The notes: generated from the sequence alone by a model not told the origin. A stretch of 64,000 bases of DNA from an uncultured Oscillospiraceae bacterium (GCA_958448165.1 CAUDCW010000005.1:1-64000), one strand, 5' to 3'; numbered from the stretch's first letter, positions 25,471 to 34,585 are shown. Translations and numbers: made by a program.

Positions 25471-26286
25471 ATGGCATTCAAGATTGGATTTGCAGCTGAC
25501 ACCGGCGAAAAGAAGCCCGTCGCAGCTATATACACTGTGCCGCAGCAGGCGGCAGCACCACGCAAGTCTGTGGTGCAGATTTACTTCGCGGACAGACACA
25601 TGACGCTGGCATATTACAACGATCAGTTCGACCTGCATCGTGGTGACATGGTCTATGTGGACGGCAAGCTGGAAGGAATGCTCGGTCGCGTCACCGAGGT
25701 CAATTATAACTTCAAGATTAAGGTGTCGGACTACAAGCGCGTCATCGCCGTGGTGGACACCACTGTGCATGGCCAGTTCTTCATGGCAGGCAGCCACTTC
25801 GTGACATTCGATCGTGAAGCGCTGCCGAGCAGCAAGGCGGTAACATGGTTTAAGGCACCGGCAAAGGAAGACGATGAGTTCGTCAGCGGCAGCGACGATA
25901 CCACATTCCGTCTGAATGACCTCAAGGGTATTAATGTCACCTCAGTGATCGCAGAGCGCGGCCATGAATACTACATGGAAAACAAGGTCAGATACATCAG
26001 CATCGATGGCACAAGGGGCTACGCCATTGTCGAAGGTAGTGAAGTATACGAAGTGGAGTTTGAGTACCGCAACGGTGAGATCAGTCAGCTGATTTGCTCC
26101 TGCTTCTGCAGTTACAACTGCAAGCACGAATTTGCGGCCATGCTGCAGCTGCGTGAAACACTGGAGCTGATCGAGAAGAACTACGGCGACGAATATGAGC
26201 GCACCGGCTACTTCGCAGCAGTGAACAAGGGTACGCTGTTCGCATTCGCCATCGACAGCAAAGACAACGGAAGCTTCACACTGTAA
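25471..26286 (+). CDS. SWIM zinc-finger-like protein
   Basis: 271 residues. A middle stretch (~30-80) forms a beta-rich domain of unknown type. Near residues ~208-222 the motif ICSCFCSYNCKHEFAAML fits the SWIM zinc finger (CxC...CxH), which usually binds nucleic acid or protein partners in MULE transposases and SWI2/SNF2 helicases. There is no helicase here. The ribosome site is moderate (AAAGG, AAGTGAG). It lies in the same short-gap cluster as its neighbours, and its job there is unknown. Confidence 0.65.
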   Translation: MAFKIGFAADTGEKKPVAAIYTVPQQAAAPRKSVVQIYFADRHMTLAYYNDQFDLHRGDMVYVDGKLEGMLGRVTEVNYNFKIKVSDYKRVIAVVDTTVHGQFFMAGSHFVTFDREALPSSKAVTWFKAPAKEDDEFVSGSDDTTFRLNDLKGINVTSVIAERGHEYYMENKVRYISIDGTRGYAIVEGSEVYEVEFEYRNGEISQLICSCFCSYNCKHEFAAMLQLRETLELIEKNYGDEYERTGYFAAVNKGTLFAFAIDSKDNGSFTL

Positions 26287-26299
26287 GGAGGGACAGATA

Positions 26300-26941
26300 A
26301 TGTCAAGGCCAAGAAAGGAAACTGTAACATGCCCGAAATGCGGCAAAGAGTCCGAAATAACTATATGGGATACACTGAATGCTGAAATGAATCCGAAAGA
26401 AAAGCAGCAGCTGTTAGATGGCACCATTTTTCGTTTTATGTGTGAGTGCGGCTACACCGCTGGCATCGACGCAGGAATGCTGTATCATAACATGACCAGA
26501 CACACGATGGTCTACTATGTCAGTGAAGAATCGGTGGAAAAGACCGAGAATATATTCGCTGACATCAGAAAACATGGCGAATTTGAAATGGCTGATTATA
26601 AATACCGCATTGTAACATCCCAAAATGCCCTGCGGGAAAAAGCCACTATCCTTGAAAATGATTTGGATGATCGCGTGATGGAACTGGTGAAGCTGTTCTA
26701 CTATGTGCATGTACACGAACAGCACCCAGAAGAAGAAATTGATGAAGTTCTGTTTTTTACGGAAGGCGGCCAATGGCTGCTACAGTTCTTAGGATCCGCT
26801 TCTATGACAGCAGAGCTGCCGGTCGAATTCTACGAGAAAATCCGCGATCAGTACGCAGCGCGGTTGGAAGAAGCGGGTAATGAAGACCTGCATATCAATG
26901 CACGATGGGCGGTGCGGTTCCTTGGATACGACGAAGATTAA
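26300..26941 (+). CDS. CpXC-domain protein
   Basis: 213 residues beginning with a CpXC zinc-ribbon: VTCPKCGKESEITIWDTLN (~9-27), with the second Cys pair as MCECGY (~50). The rest is helical and acidic. CpXC proteins are small proteins of unknown function often linked to toxin or mobile loci. AAGGAGG lies 10 nt before ATG 26300. It overlaps the following frame, suggesting coupled translation. Confidence 0.75.
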   Translation: MSRPRKETVTCPKCGKESEITIWDTLNAEMNPKEKQQLLDGTIFRFMCECGYTAGIDAGMLYHNMTRHTMVYYVSEESVEKTENIFADIRKHGEFEMADYKYRIVTSQNALREKATILENDLDDRVMELVKLFYYVHVHEQHPEEEIDEVLFFTEGGQWLLQFLGSASMTAELPVEFYEKIRDQYAARLEEAGNEDLHINARWAVRFLGYDED

Positions 26942-27104
26942 CCTCTACGACCGTATACGACTGACAGATGGACGCACGGCTTCTGTTGTCGAGATTTTCG
27001 GGGAAGGCACAGACTTCATCGTGGATATAGACTTGGATGGTGACTGGGATACGATAGCAATCCGAGATAAAGATATCGCAGAACGACTGGAGCTGGCTGA
27101 ATGA
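26880..27104 (+). CDS. Small hypothetical protein, start uncertain
   Basis: Up to 74 residues, overlapping the CpXC gene by 62 bp. The conserved-looking part is INLYDRIRLTDGRTASVVEI onward (from ~residue 20), an SH3-like beta pattern as in short DUF4926-type proteins, though not clearly that family. ATG 26880 has a weak GGAAG upstream; TTG 26922 would remove most of the overlap and is also possible. Its stop overlaps the next frame's ATG. Confidence 0.5.
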   Translation: MKTCISMHDGRCGSLDTTKINLYDRIRLTDGRTASVVEIFGEGTDFIVDIDLDGDWDTIAIRDKDIAERLELAE

Positions 27105-27505
27105 TTGTAGATGAAAATATGGCAGGAGCTGCCATTTTATGCGGTTAGCCACTTATAGGTTACTCGCCTACAGATATCCGGCAATGGCTGCAGGAAAACG
27201 GTCACACGGATGCTGCGATCGCAGAAGCAATGGCCGCTGTGGGATAAAAAGTTGGCTGGTTGCATCATGAACTCAATGACCCCGATAACGATGACGCGCA
27301 GATCTCAAAATACGACAAAGAATTCGACGCGTGGTGGGATATGGAGAAAGAGCTGGTCGCAGAGATTATCCACAGGTTGGAGGAACAGAATCGAGCTGCA
27401 GACACCAATCATACCACAGAAGGAAAAGGATGGCATTACATCATAGAGCCATTCATGGAACAAAACGGGTTCCGCGATGGTGCAGGATGGTGGATAAGGA
27501 AGTGA
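27101..27505 (+). pseudogene. Small gene broken by two in-frame stops
   Basis: One continuous 135-codon frame starts at ATG 27101 (overlapping the previous stop) and is broken by TAG (27146-27148) and TAA (27245-27247) without frame change. The pieces read as one protein: SPTDIRQWLQENGHTDAA in the middle and VGWLHHELNDPDNDD and KEFDAWWDMEKELV after the second stop. The last piece could be translated alone from TTG 27260 (81 residues). Family not recognised. Confidence 0.55.
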
Positions 27506-27509
27506 TCGC

Positions 27510-27713
27510 ATGAACGATAGAGACAAAATGCTTTACTACGAAGTCCACATAGAAGATATGCTCCATGTGTTGCAGGAACGGATGGCAGAGTTCGGTGACG
27601 GAAAAGGGCTGTCAGAATTCGAGCAAGGGCGGCAGATGGCATACTGGGAAATGATGGACATTATAAAAACACGGCATTCGATGATATTGGAATTGATTGC
27701 TGACGAAGAATAG
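27510..27713 (+). CDS. Small helical hypothetical protein
   Basis: 67 residues, helical and acidic, rich in Met and Glu (YEVHIEDMLHVLQERMAEF). GGAAG lies 10 nt before ATG 27510, and the gene starts 4 nt after the previous broken frame. No family is recognised. Regular spacing to neighbours supports a real gene. Confidence 0.55.
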   Translation: MNDRDKMLYYEVHIEDMLHVLQERMAEFGDGKGLSEFEQGRQMAYWEMMDIIKTRHSMILELIADEE

Positions 27714-27731
27714 CTAAAGGAGGAAATAGCT

Positions 27732-27932
27732 GTGCCCGACATGAATGATTATCATGCGTTCAAAAGCACCAGTGGTGGCTCGGGCGGTAGCAGCGGCGGT
27801 GGTGGCGGCAAAGGCTTCCCCTGTAAGGCTGATTTGAATATTATTGAGGATGCATTTTCTTATGGAAGTGCATCCTTTTTTATTTCGGGTGAAATAAAAA
27901 AGTCGTGCGGCATCTCTTTCAAATCCTTATGA
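27732..27932 (+). CDS. Truncated Gly/Ser-rich small protein at the island border
   Basis: GTG start with AAAGGAGG 9 nt upstream. The first 32 residues (PDMNDYHAFKSTSGG and a Gly/Ser run) match a type of small clostridial protein that normally continues with Cys and a membrane helix. Here the sequence changes at about 27825 into a frame that runs through an intrinsic terminator (27846-27881), so the C-terminus is replaced and the 66-residue product is probably not functional. This junction is a reasonable right border for the accessory island. Confidence 0.45.
   Translation: MPDMNDYHAFKSTSGGSGGSSGGGGGKGFPCKADLNIIEDAFSYGSASFFISGEIKKSCGISFKSL
27846..27881 (+). terminator. Intrinsic terminator at the island border
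   Basis: GGATGCA (27848-27854) pairs with TGCATCC (27869-27875), followed by TTTTTT. It lies within the nominal frame of the Gly-rich gene, which argues that this frame is a fusion artefact. Confidence 0.75.
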
Positions 27933-28025
27933 ATTTGAAAAAGCGGATAGAGATAATAATGATTCTGTGAAATGGTGATAACCGCTTGAGTTTTTTTAAT
28001 TTTACTCTTATAAAAGCATTCCTGA

Positions 28026-28054
28026 TTGAATTACAAAATAATGTCTGTTATACT
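28026..28054 (+). promoter_or_regulatory. Promoter of the sensor/kinase/regulator operon
   Basis: TTGAAT (28026-28031) and TATACT (28049-28054) with a 17-bp spacer, about 65 nt before the first gene. No operator repeats were noticed around it. Confidence 0.65.
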
Positions 28055-28121
28055 TAAGATATCATAAATCTTATTGTGATTATTTTATTTTTCCGTAACC
28101 ACAGGATTGAGGAGTAATGCC

Positions 28122-29792
28122 ATGCAAAGCAGCAGGGAAACAAAAATTCTGAACAGCATATGTGTTATACTTGTTTTTCTCGCAGGAGTTGTTCGGCTTC
28201 TTGGGTATCATTACGGCACGTTCTCATATAACAGCTTGATTTGTATGTTCTTTACAGCTTCTGCTTTTATCTGGATTTACCAGCTGCAAAGACGGCTTAT
28301 ACAGCCTGATGTGAGAAGGAATCTGACTGTGAGTGCCCTTATGATAATCTTGTGGATGATTCTTAGAACGATAAAATACGAATTTCTACCCAAGGGGCAT
28401 ATTACGGAGCGATATGCATGGTATCTGTATTACATTCCACAGACATTCTGCGTTCTTATGATGCTTTTCTCCGTATTGCATATCGGCAGGCCCCGGAACC
28501 GCCCGATTAGCCGGCTGTGGAAGCTTCTTTACATTCCTGCGGTTTTAATTTCATTGGGTATTCTGACAAACGATTTACACCGGCTTGCATTTAATTTTCC
28601 CGACGGTCTGACAAACTGGAGCGATAGCGACTATATACACGGACCGCTCTATTATGCTTCGGTATTATGGAGTGGCATACTTTTTGCTGCGATACTCGTT
28701 ATAGTTTTTGTACGGTGCACCGTACCGGGTAACAGGCGAAAAATATGGCTGCCGATGATTCCTTTGATTATCGGAATTATTTATTTTGTTTCTTTCTTTG
28801 TTAACCCTGACGGTTTACTTATTGTTACGTTCAAGATACCGGAGATTGTATCGTTTATTTTTGCCGCTTTTATGGAGTGCCTGATTTTAACACACCTCAT
28901 TCCGTCTAATGACAACTATGGCGATTTCTGGAATGCTTCTTCAATAGGCGCCGGAATCATTGATAAAAACGGCAAAATAAAGTACAAATCCGAACAAAGC
29001 GTTTCCGTTACGGCGGAACAGGTCATAAAAGCCCAAAAACAGGCAATTTTACTTGATGACAATGTTGTATTGTGCAGTCACGCAATACACGGCGGTTTTG
29101 GCTATTGGACAAAGGATATTTCAGAAATTAATCAGCTCAACAGGGAGCTGTCCGATTCAGGTGATATCTTAACCGAAGAGAACGCAATGCTTGACGCCGA
29201 AAACAAGCTTGCCGAAGAACGCATAAGAATTGAACAGCAAAACAAGCTTTATGATGATATCGCAAAAAGTGTAAGCCCTCAGCTTGACAAGCTCAGCAAG
29301 CTTATTGACGAGCCTACACAAAGTGAATCTGATTTTGAACAGACGATGAAATACGCCTGTATTCTTAACTCCTATATAAAAAGACATTCAAACATACTCT
29401 TGCTTTCTCATCAGAATAACCGTATTTCCTCGGGCGAGCTTTGCCTTGCAATTTCCGAATCGCTTGAATATGTTCGCTTATACGGTATAAAAGCAAATTT
29501 TGATTATCAAGGTGAAAGCTTATCTGACGGCGAGTATATCCTGCTTGCATATGAGGTGTTTGAAGCCGCTCTTGAAGCAGCCATTCCCGGTACTGACGCA
29601 GTGCTTGTGAACCTGAAAATTTCTAATGATTATATCCGCTTGCGTATAGTGATGAATTCTCCTGCTGAGATTTTGTCGCAGGACTTTATGGCTGAAAAGC
29701 TTTCGTCACTATGCGGAACTCTTGAAGTGGAACAAGAACAGGATACAGAATATATTTCTCTTGTTCTTCACTCAGGGGGTGAAAATATATGA
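28122..29792 (+). CDS. 7TM membrane sensor with degenerate kinase-like C-terminus
   Basis: 556 residues from ATG 28122 (GGAG 7 nt upstream; an earlier TTG is rejected). Seven or eight hydrophobic helices fill ~10-260, like the 7TM input region of histidine kinases, followed by a short sensor segment, a coiled coil (~345-390) and a helical dimerisation-like region. The C-terminal ~100 residues resemble an HATPase domain, but the N-box is replaced by EVFEAALEAA and no G-box is visible, so it is probably not a kinase itself. It overlaps the next gene, an intact kinase, and may serve as its signal-sensing partner. Confidence 0.65.
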   Translation: MQSSRETKILNSICVILVFLAGVVRLLGYHYGTFSYNSLICMFFTASAFIWIYQLQRRLIQPDVRRNLTVSALMIILWMILRTIKYEFLPKGHITERYAWYLYYIPQTFCVLMMLFSVLHIGRPRNRPISRLWKLLYIPAVLISLGILTNDLHRLAFNFPDGLTNWSDSDYIHGPLYYASVLWSGILFAAILVIVFVRCTVPGNRRKIWLPMIPLIIGIIYFVSFFVNPDGLLIVTFKIPEIVSFIFAAFMECLILTHLIPSNDNYGDFWNASSIGAGIIDKNGKIKYKSEQSVSVTAEQVIKAQKQAILLDDNVVLCSHAIHGGFGYWTKDISEINQLNRELSDSGDILTEENAMLDAENKLAEERIRIEQQNKLYDDIAKSVSPQLDKLSKLIDEPTQSESDFEQTMKYACILNSYIKRHSNILLLSHQNNRISSGELCLAISESLEYVRLYGIKANFDYQGESLSDGEYILLAYEVFEAALEAAIPGTDAVLVNLKISNDYIRLRIVMNSPAEILSQDFMAEKLSSLCGTLEVEQEQDTEYISLVLHSGGENI

Positions 29793-31081
29793 CATCATAT
29801 TTTGATCTGTCGGTGCCCTATCATATTGTTTTCGGCGTACTTGCATTAATTTTGATGGCTGTGGCTGTGCTCATTTTTGTATTTGTTTTTGCTCTTCGAC
29901 TGAAAAGGAAATATGTGATATTTTCTTCTGCTCTGCTTCTTGAAGTTATGTTTGTTCTTCAGGGTATTGTCGATGTCATTCAAAAGCAGGAACGAGGCAT
30001 ATCACATATCTTTTTCTCTGATATAATAGGAAATATGCCTTCCTCAGCCGTGCTGTTTCTGCTTCTTTTGTCAGCCGTTGCAGAGGTATTGTTTCTCGTG
30101 TATATTAATAATGTCAGAAAAAATATGCTCACTCCTGCTGCTATCAAAGAAAGTCTTGACGCTTTGCCGGACGGCGTTTGCTTTTATTTATCCGACGGTC
30201 AGCCGTTGCTTGTCAACGCACAGATGAACAAGATCAGCTGTGAGCTGTTCGGCACTGAAATAATGAACGCCGAAACCTTCTGTCTTAATCTTAAATCAGA
30301 CAAGTTGTGCGGCAAAGCCGAGGTTATATGTGCCGAACCAACGGTTGTAATTAAATCACAAGACAAAAAGGTTTGGGATTTTCGCCTGAATACATTGTCG
30401 GTTGGAAATTCACAGGTAAATGAGCTTGTTGCTTATGACGTAACCGAGCAGTATCACCTGAATCGTGAGCTTGAAACACAAAATAAAAGATTGAGCGATG
30501 TTAACGAGCGTCTGCGTATATACAGCGGTGAGGTTGAAGGCATTATAACCGAAAAAGAAATACTCACGGCAAAAATACGGGTACATAATAACCTTGGACA
30601 CTCACTTCTTGCGTTTCGTTCTTATCTTGCAAAGCCGAGAAGCAAACGTGACAAAGAAAATCTCCTGCTTTTATGGAGATATACCGTGTCGGTTATGAAA
30701 AAAGAAGCTGTTCCCTCAACTCAGAGCAACGACCTGGATTTATTGCTGAAAGCCGCACAGTCGGTTGATGTTACAATTGAGCAAAACGGAAATCTGCCGG
30801 AAGAGGGGAGAGAAAGAGCGGCTATTATTGCAATGCTTCACGAATGTCTGACAAACACCGTCAAGCACGCAAAGGGAAACCGCTTATACCTCAATATTTA
30901 TTCCGACAATACAACGCTTACTGCTGAAGTCACAAACAACGGCTTACCGCCGAAAAGCGAAATACACGAAACCGGTGGACTGAAAAACCTCCGCAACACC
31001 GTTGAATCCGCAGGAGGAATTATGACGATAAAAAGCACATCTCGCTTTTTACTCCGTGTGGAATTTCCAAAAGGGAGATAA
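29789..31081 (+). CDS. Membrane sensor histidine kinase (LytS/NarX-like)
   Basis: 430 residues with three or four N-terminal membrane helices (~10-115), a PAS-like segment (LPDGVCFYL ~135), and a coiled coil leading to a phosphoacceptor region with AKIRVHNNLGHSLLAF (~265-280, His in VHNN). The HATPase shows N-box HECLTNTVKHA (~352) and G-box ETGGLKNLRNTVESAGG. It should autophosphorylate and pass the phosphate to the response regulator encoded 5 nt downstream. ATG overlaps the previous stop as ATGA. The signal is unknown. Confidence 0.85.
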   Translation: MTSYFDLSVPYHIVFGVLALILMAVAVLIFVFVFALRLKRKYVIFSSALLLEVMFVLQGIVDVIQKQERGISHIFFSDIIGNMPSSAVLFLLLLSAVAEVLFLVYINNVRKNMLTPAAIKESLDALPDGVCFYLSDGQPLLVNAQMNKISCELFGTEIMNAETFCLNLKSDKLCGKAEVICAEPTVVIKSQDKKVWDFRLNTLSVGNSQVNELVAYDVTEQYHLNRELETQNKRLSDVNERLRIYSGEVEGIITEKEILTAKIRVHNNLGHSLLAFRSYLAKPRSKRDKENLLLLWRYTVSVMKKEAVPSTQSNDLDLLLKAAQSVDVTIEQNGNLPEEGRERAAIIAMLHECLTNTVKHAKGNRLYLNIYSDNTTLTAEVTNNGLPPKSEIHETGGLKNLRNTVESAGGIMTIKSTSRFLLRVEFPKGR

Positions 31082-31086
31082 ACAAT

Positions 31087-31716
31087 ATGTCAGATAAAAT
31101 TAAAGTAATGATTGTTGACGATCAGTTTGTATCACGTCAGCTTTTTGAAATGTATCTTAATTCCTCCGACAAATATGAGCTTGTATATTCATTGGAGTCT
31201 GCATTATTTGCCGACACTTTTGTTCTTAAAAATAAAATCGACCTTGTGTTAATGGATATTCTTATGAACGATGGTTCAAACGGATTAGACGCCGCTGCAA
31301 AAATCAAGAAAAACTGTCCTGACATAAAAATTATAGCAGTCACATCTATGCCGGAGGTTTCTTGGATAAAAAAAGCACGAGATATCGGTATAGACAGCTT
31401 CTGGTACAAGGAAGTGTCAAAAGAAACGATTCTTGAAGTTATGGACAGAACAATGGCTGGTGAATCCGTCTATCCCGACAGCACACCGACAGTCAGGCTC
31501 GGTCTTGCTTCGAGTAATGATTTTACAGACAGAGAGCTTGAGGTGCTGAGGATTATGGTGACAGGTGTTTCAAATGCGGCTATAGCGAGAAAGCTTAATA
31601 TTTCAGAAAGCACGGTTAAAAATCATATACATAATATGCTTGAAAAAACCGGCTGTGAGAGCCGCACCGAGCTTGCCATTGAAGCAAGAATCAGCGGTAT
31701 TGTCATTAATATATAA
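31087..31716 (+). CDS. NarL/LuxR-family response regulator
   Basis: 209 residues. The receiver domain has the acidic pocket (IVDDQ) and phosphoacceptor Asp in LVLMDILMND (~57), Thr in IAVTSMP and a conserved Lys in FWYKEVS. The C-terminal LuxR-type HTH is FTDRELEVLRIMVTGVSN (~146) to ISESTVKNHIHNML. It acts as the output of the preceding kinase pair. A terminator follows directly, so the operon has three genes; targets are unknown. Confidence 0.92.
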   Translation: MSDKIKVMIVDDQFVSRQLFEMYLNSSDKYELVYSLESALFADTFVLKNKIDLVLMDILMNDGSNGLDAAAKIKKNCPDIKIIAVTSMPEVSWIKKARDIGIDSFWYKEVSKETILEVMDRTMAGESVYPDSTPTVRLGLASSNDFTDRELEVLRIMVTGVSNAAIARKLNISESTVKNHIHNMLEKTGCESRTELAIEARISGIVINI

Positions 31717-31731
31717 AAACTTTTTAATAAA

Positions 31732-31769
31732 AAATTGGGTATCAAAAAAACACGATGCCCAATTTTTTT
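31732..31769 (+). terminator. Terminator of the regulator operon
   Basis: AAATTGGGTATC (31732-31743) pairs with GATGCCCAATTT (31754-31765, one wobble), followed by a T run. Confidence 0.85.
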
Positions 31770-31891
31770 ATTTATTTCTAAAAAATGCATAGTATAGATC
31801 TTTCGATTCATGAGATTTTTATGAAAAAGTGTATAATGTTATATGTATAGAAGTATTCTGTAATACTATGCAAAAATTAAGGAGGATTATT

Positions 31892-32947
31892 ATGGGATTA
31901 TTTGATAAAAAATACTGCGATGTTTGCGGAGAAAAAATCGGACTGCTCGGCAACCGCAAGCTTGAGGACGGAAACCTGTGCAAGGACTGCGCCAAAAAGC
32001 TTTCGCCGTTCTTCAGCGAACGCAGAGCTTCGACCGTTGAAGAAATCAAACAGCAGCTTGCATATCGTGAGGAAAATAAAAAACAGCTTGCGTTCTTTAA
32101 CCCGACGCATATTATCGGTTCAGATAAAAAGGTTTACATAGATGAAAACGCACGCAAGTTTATTGTTACGTCTTCGTCAAACTGGCGTGAGTCCAACCCG
32201 GATATTATAGAGCTCTCCCAGGTTACAAGCTGTAATATCGATATCGAAGAGGACAGAGATGAGATTAAGCAAACCGACAGCCAGGGTAACAAGGTGAGCT
32301 ACAATCCTCCGAGATACAAGTATGAATATGAATTCAATGTAGAAATATCAGTAAATTCGCCTTGGTTCACAACAATAAAATTTGAGCTTACTAAATTCGG
32401 CAGTCGCCCCGACAGCAGATACACAGAATTGTACCGAGATTACGAAAGACAGGCTGATGAGTTAAAGCGTGCCTTAATGCCGGGTATATATGGCGGAGCA
32501 CAGTTCGGACAGCAGTATCAGCAGAACATGCCGTATCAGGGACAGCAGAATTACAATCAGCAGCCGTATCAACAGCAAAATTTCAATCAACAGCAGAATT
32601 ACAATCAGCAGCCGTATCAACAGCAAAATTTTAATCAGCAGCAGAACTACCATCAGCAACAGTACTCACAGCAACAGAACTTTAACCAACAGCAGTATCA
32701 GAATAACCAATATCAGCAGCCAATGCAGGCGGCAGCCGCAATGTGGGTTTGTTCAAACTGCGGAACAAATAACTCGGGCAGGTTCTGTCAGAACTGCGGA
32801 AGCGTTCAGCCGCAGACAAATGCTTATTCCACAGGCGGCAGAAGATACAGATGTGACAAATGCGGCTGGGTACCGACAGACAACAGCAATCCGCCGAAAT
32901 TCTGCCCTCAGTGCGGAGATGTGTTTGATTTCAATGATATGAACTGA
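31892..32947 (+). CDS. DUF4428/zinc-ribbon protein with Gln/Asn-rich repeats
   Basis: 351 residues from ATG 31892 (AGGAGG upstream). It starts with a DUF4428-type treble-cleft finger (YCDVCGEKIG ~8, LCKDCAKKL), followed by a PH-like beta domain (~70-200), then a Gln/Asn/Tyr-rich region built of 16-residue repeats (~218-280), and ends with two zinc ribbons (CSNCGTNNSG... and CDKCGWV...FCPQCG). No catalytic motif is visible. Such proteins head operons with zinc-ribbon and TPM-domain genes in Firmicutes, possibly acting at the membrane, but the role is unknown. Confidence 0.75.
   Translation: MGLFDKKYCDVCGEKIGLLGNRKLEDGNLCKDCAKKLSPFFSERRASTVEEIKQQLAYREENKKQLAFFNPTHIIGSDKKVYIDENARKFIVTSSSNWRESNPDIIELSQVTSCNIDIEEDRDEIKQTDSQGNKVSYNPPRYKYEYEFNVEISVNSPWFTTIKFELTKFGSRPDSRYTELYRDYERQADELKRALMPGIYGGAQFGQQYQQNMPYQGQQNYNQQPYQQQNFNQQQNYNQQPYQQQNFNQQQNYHQQQYSQQQNFNQQQYQNNQYQQPMQAAAAMWVCSNCGTNNSGRFCQNCGSVQPQTNAYSTGGRRYRCDKCGWVPTDNSNPPKFCPQCGDVFDFNDMN
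32543..32722 (+). repeat. 48-bp in-frame tandem repeat (Q/N-rich)
   Basis: Two nearly identical 48-bp units (32543-32590, 32591-32638) encode QQNYNQQPYQQQNFNQ, followed by degenerate copies to about 32722. Such repeats change copy number easily by slippage. Confidence 0.85.
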
Positions 32948-32988
32948 TTTGAAAAATGAAGCGATATATAAAGAGGTTATTATTAATT

Positions 32989-33474
32989 ATGGGTATAATG
33001 TCATTAGGAGCTTCATTCTTCGGCTGTTTGGAGGAATCAAAAACTCCCGAAAGGCCAACCGAGAAGCTTTCTTCAATGTCAATATCACGGAGTCATATGG
33101 ATAGAACCTACTGCTACATCTTCCGGGCAAGGTAGGAGAATGATTCTTACCTTCTTAATGCCTAATGTCTTATTGTTGATTATGATAATAATGATTGTGA
33201 AGAAATAACTCTGACCGATACACCGATATCAGAGGAGGATTTCAGCAGGTTCTCGGCTCTCGACAGCCAGTATGATTTTTACAGCCACTTAAAGCCTATA
33301 AAAGAAGAGCATAGCAAAATATTTGTTTGCGATGAAACGATAACAAACTTTTATGTAAAGTACGGCGAAGTAGGGTTTAGTATTTATCCAAGCGGAGAGC
33401 TTTACAGAGCGGTAAATGAATGCTTTTTTGAGCTTGCGAAAAAGTACAACGATAAAAATAATATGTGCGAATAG
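32989..33474 (+). pseudogene. Hypothetical gene with two in-frame stops
   Basis: A 161-codon frame from ATG 32989, preceded by a weak AAGAGG, is broken by TAG at 33133-33135 and TAA at 33160-33162 in the same frame. The text before (SHMDRTYCYIFRAR) and after (DYDNNDCEEITLTDTPISEE) both read as coding. The C-terminal part (FYVKYGEVGFSIYPSGELY) is intact up to 33474. It sits between the DUF4428 gene and the zinc-ribbon gene, in the same operon orientation. Family unknown. Confidence 0.6.
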
Positions 33475-33487
33475 GAGGAGATAAGGT

Positions 33488-34573
33488 ATGTCATCAGTAC
33501 AGGAATTTACCTGCCCTTGCTGTGCAGGTGCGATAGAATTTGATATTTCCAGTCAGAAAATGAAGTGTCCGTATTGCGGCACAGAGTTTGATATTGATTC
33601 GCTTAAAGGCTATGATGAGTGCTTGAAGCAGGACGGACAAGACGAAATGAACTGGCAGATACCGTCTGCACAATGGAGCGAGGACTAGGCGAGCGGTATG
33701 CGTGAATACATCTGCAATTCCTGCGGCAGAGAGATTATCGGTGATGCAACCTCAGCCGCAATAGATTGCCCGTATTGCGGAAATCATGTGGTTATGGCAA
33801 ATCAGTTTTCGGGCAGTCTGCGCCCCGATTATGTTATTCCCTTTAAGCTCGACAAGGAGGCAGCAAAGGAAGCACTCAAAAAGCATCTGTGCGGCAAGCG
33901 GCTTCTTCCGAAGGTTTTCAAAAACGAAAATCATATAGATGAAATAAAAGGTATATATGTTCCGTTCTGGCTGTTTGATGCAGATGCAGACGCACATATC
34001 CGCTACAGGGCCACAAGGATCAGGAGTTGGAGCGACACTAATTATAACTACACGGAAACAAGCTTCTACACACTTGAGCGAGGCGGAAATATTGCTTTTG
34101 ACAATATTCCAGTTGACGGTTCTTCAAAAATGGCAGATGACCTTATGGAATCCCTTGAGCCGTTCGATGTTTCTCAGGCGGTTGATTTCAACACGGCGTA
34201 TCTTGCAGGCTATCTTGCCGATAAGTATGATGTTACGGCGCAGGAAAGCATAGGGCGAGCCAACAAAAGGGTGAAAAGCAGTACCGAGGATGCGTTCAAG
34301 AGGACGACAAACGGTTATACCACAGTAACTCCCGAGGCAACCACAATACGGCTTTCAAACGGCAAGGCAAAGTATGCACTTTATCCCGTGTGGCTTCTCA
34401 ACACCTCGTGGCGAGGTAAAAAATACACCTTTGCAATGAACGGTCAGACAGGCAAGCTTGTCGGCGATTTACCGCTTGATAAATCTGCTTACTGGAAATG
34501 GCTTGTGGCTCTTTCTTCAGCCTTCGGAGTAATATCCTCTGCCGTGATGCTGCTTCTTTACTATTTGCTTTGA
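33488..34573 (+). pseudogene. Zinc-ribbon membrane-associated protein interrupted by in-frame TAG
   Basis: Two pieces share one frame: 33488-33685 (TFIIB-type ribbon, CPCCAGAIEF and CPYCGTEF) and 33698-34573 (second ribbon CNSCGREI/CPYCGNH, then FVPFWLFDA-like core, TTIRLSNGKAKYALYPVW and a C-terminal membrane helix). Homologous Firmicutes proteins that I recall are single chains of about 360 residues covering both. The TAG at 33686-33688 (after WSED) is the only break. The downstream part could restart at ATG 33698, but its ribosome site is weak; the upstream start has AGGAGG. Read-through or split expression is possible. Confidence 0.6.
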
Positions 34574-34585
34574 GGAGGATAACAG

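Noticed and set aside
32543..32722. CRISPR-like array in the 48-bp repeats
   Set aside because: The repeats are contiguous, in frame and encode a Gln/Asn-rich protein segment with no spacers.
27101..33688. Stop-codon recoding (TAG or TAA as sense codons) to explain several in-frame stops
   Set aside because: TAG and TAA end intact genes in the window (for example 42317, 46564, 37718-39223), and no suppressor-type tRNA was seen. Decay is simpler.
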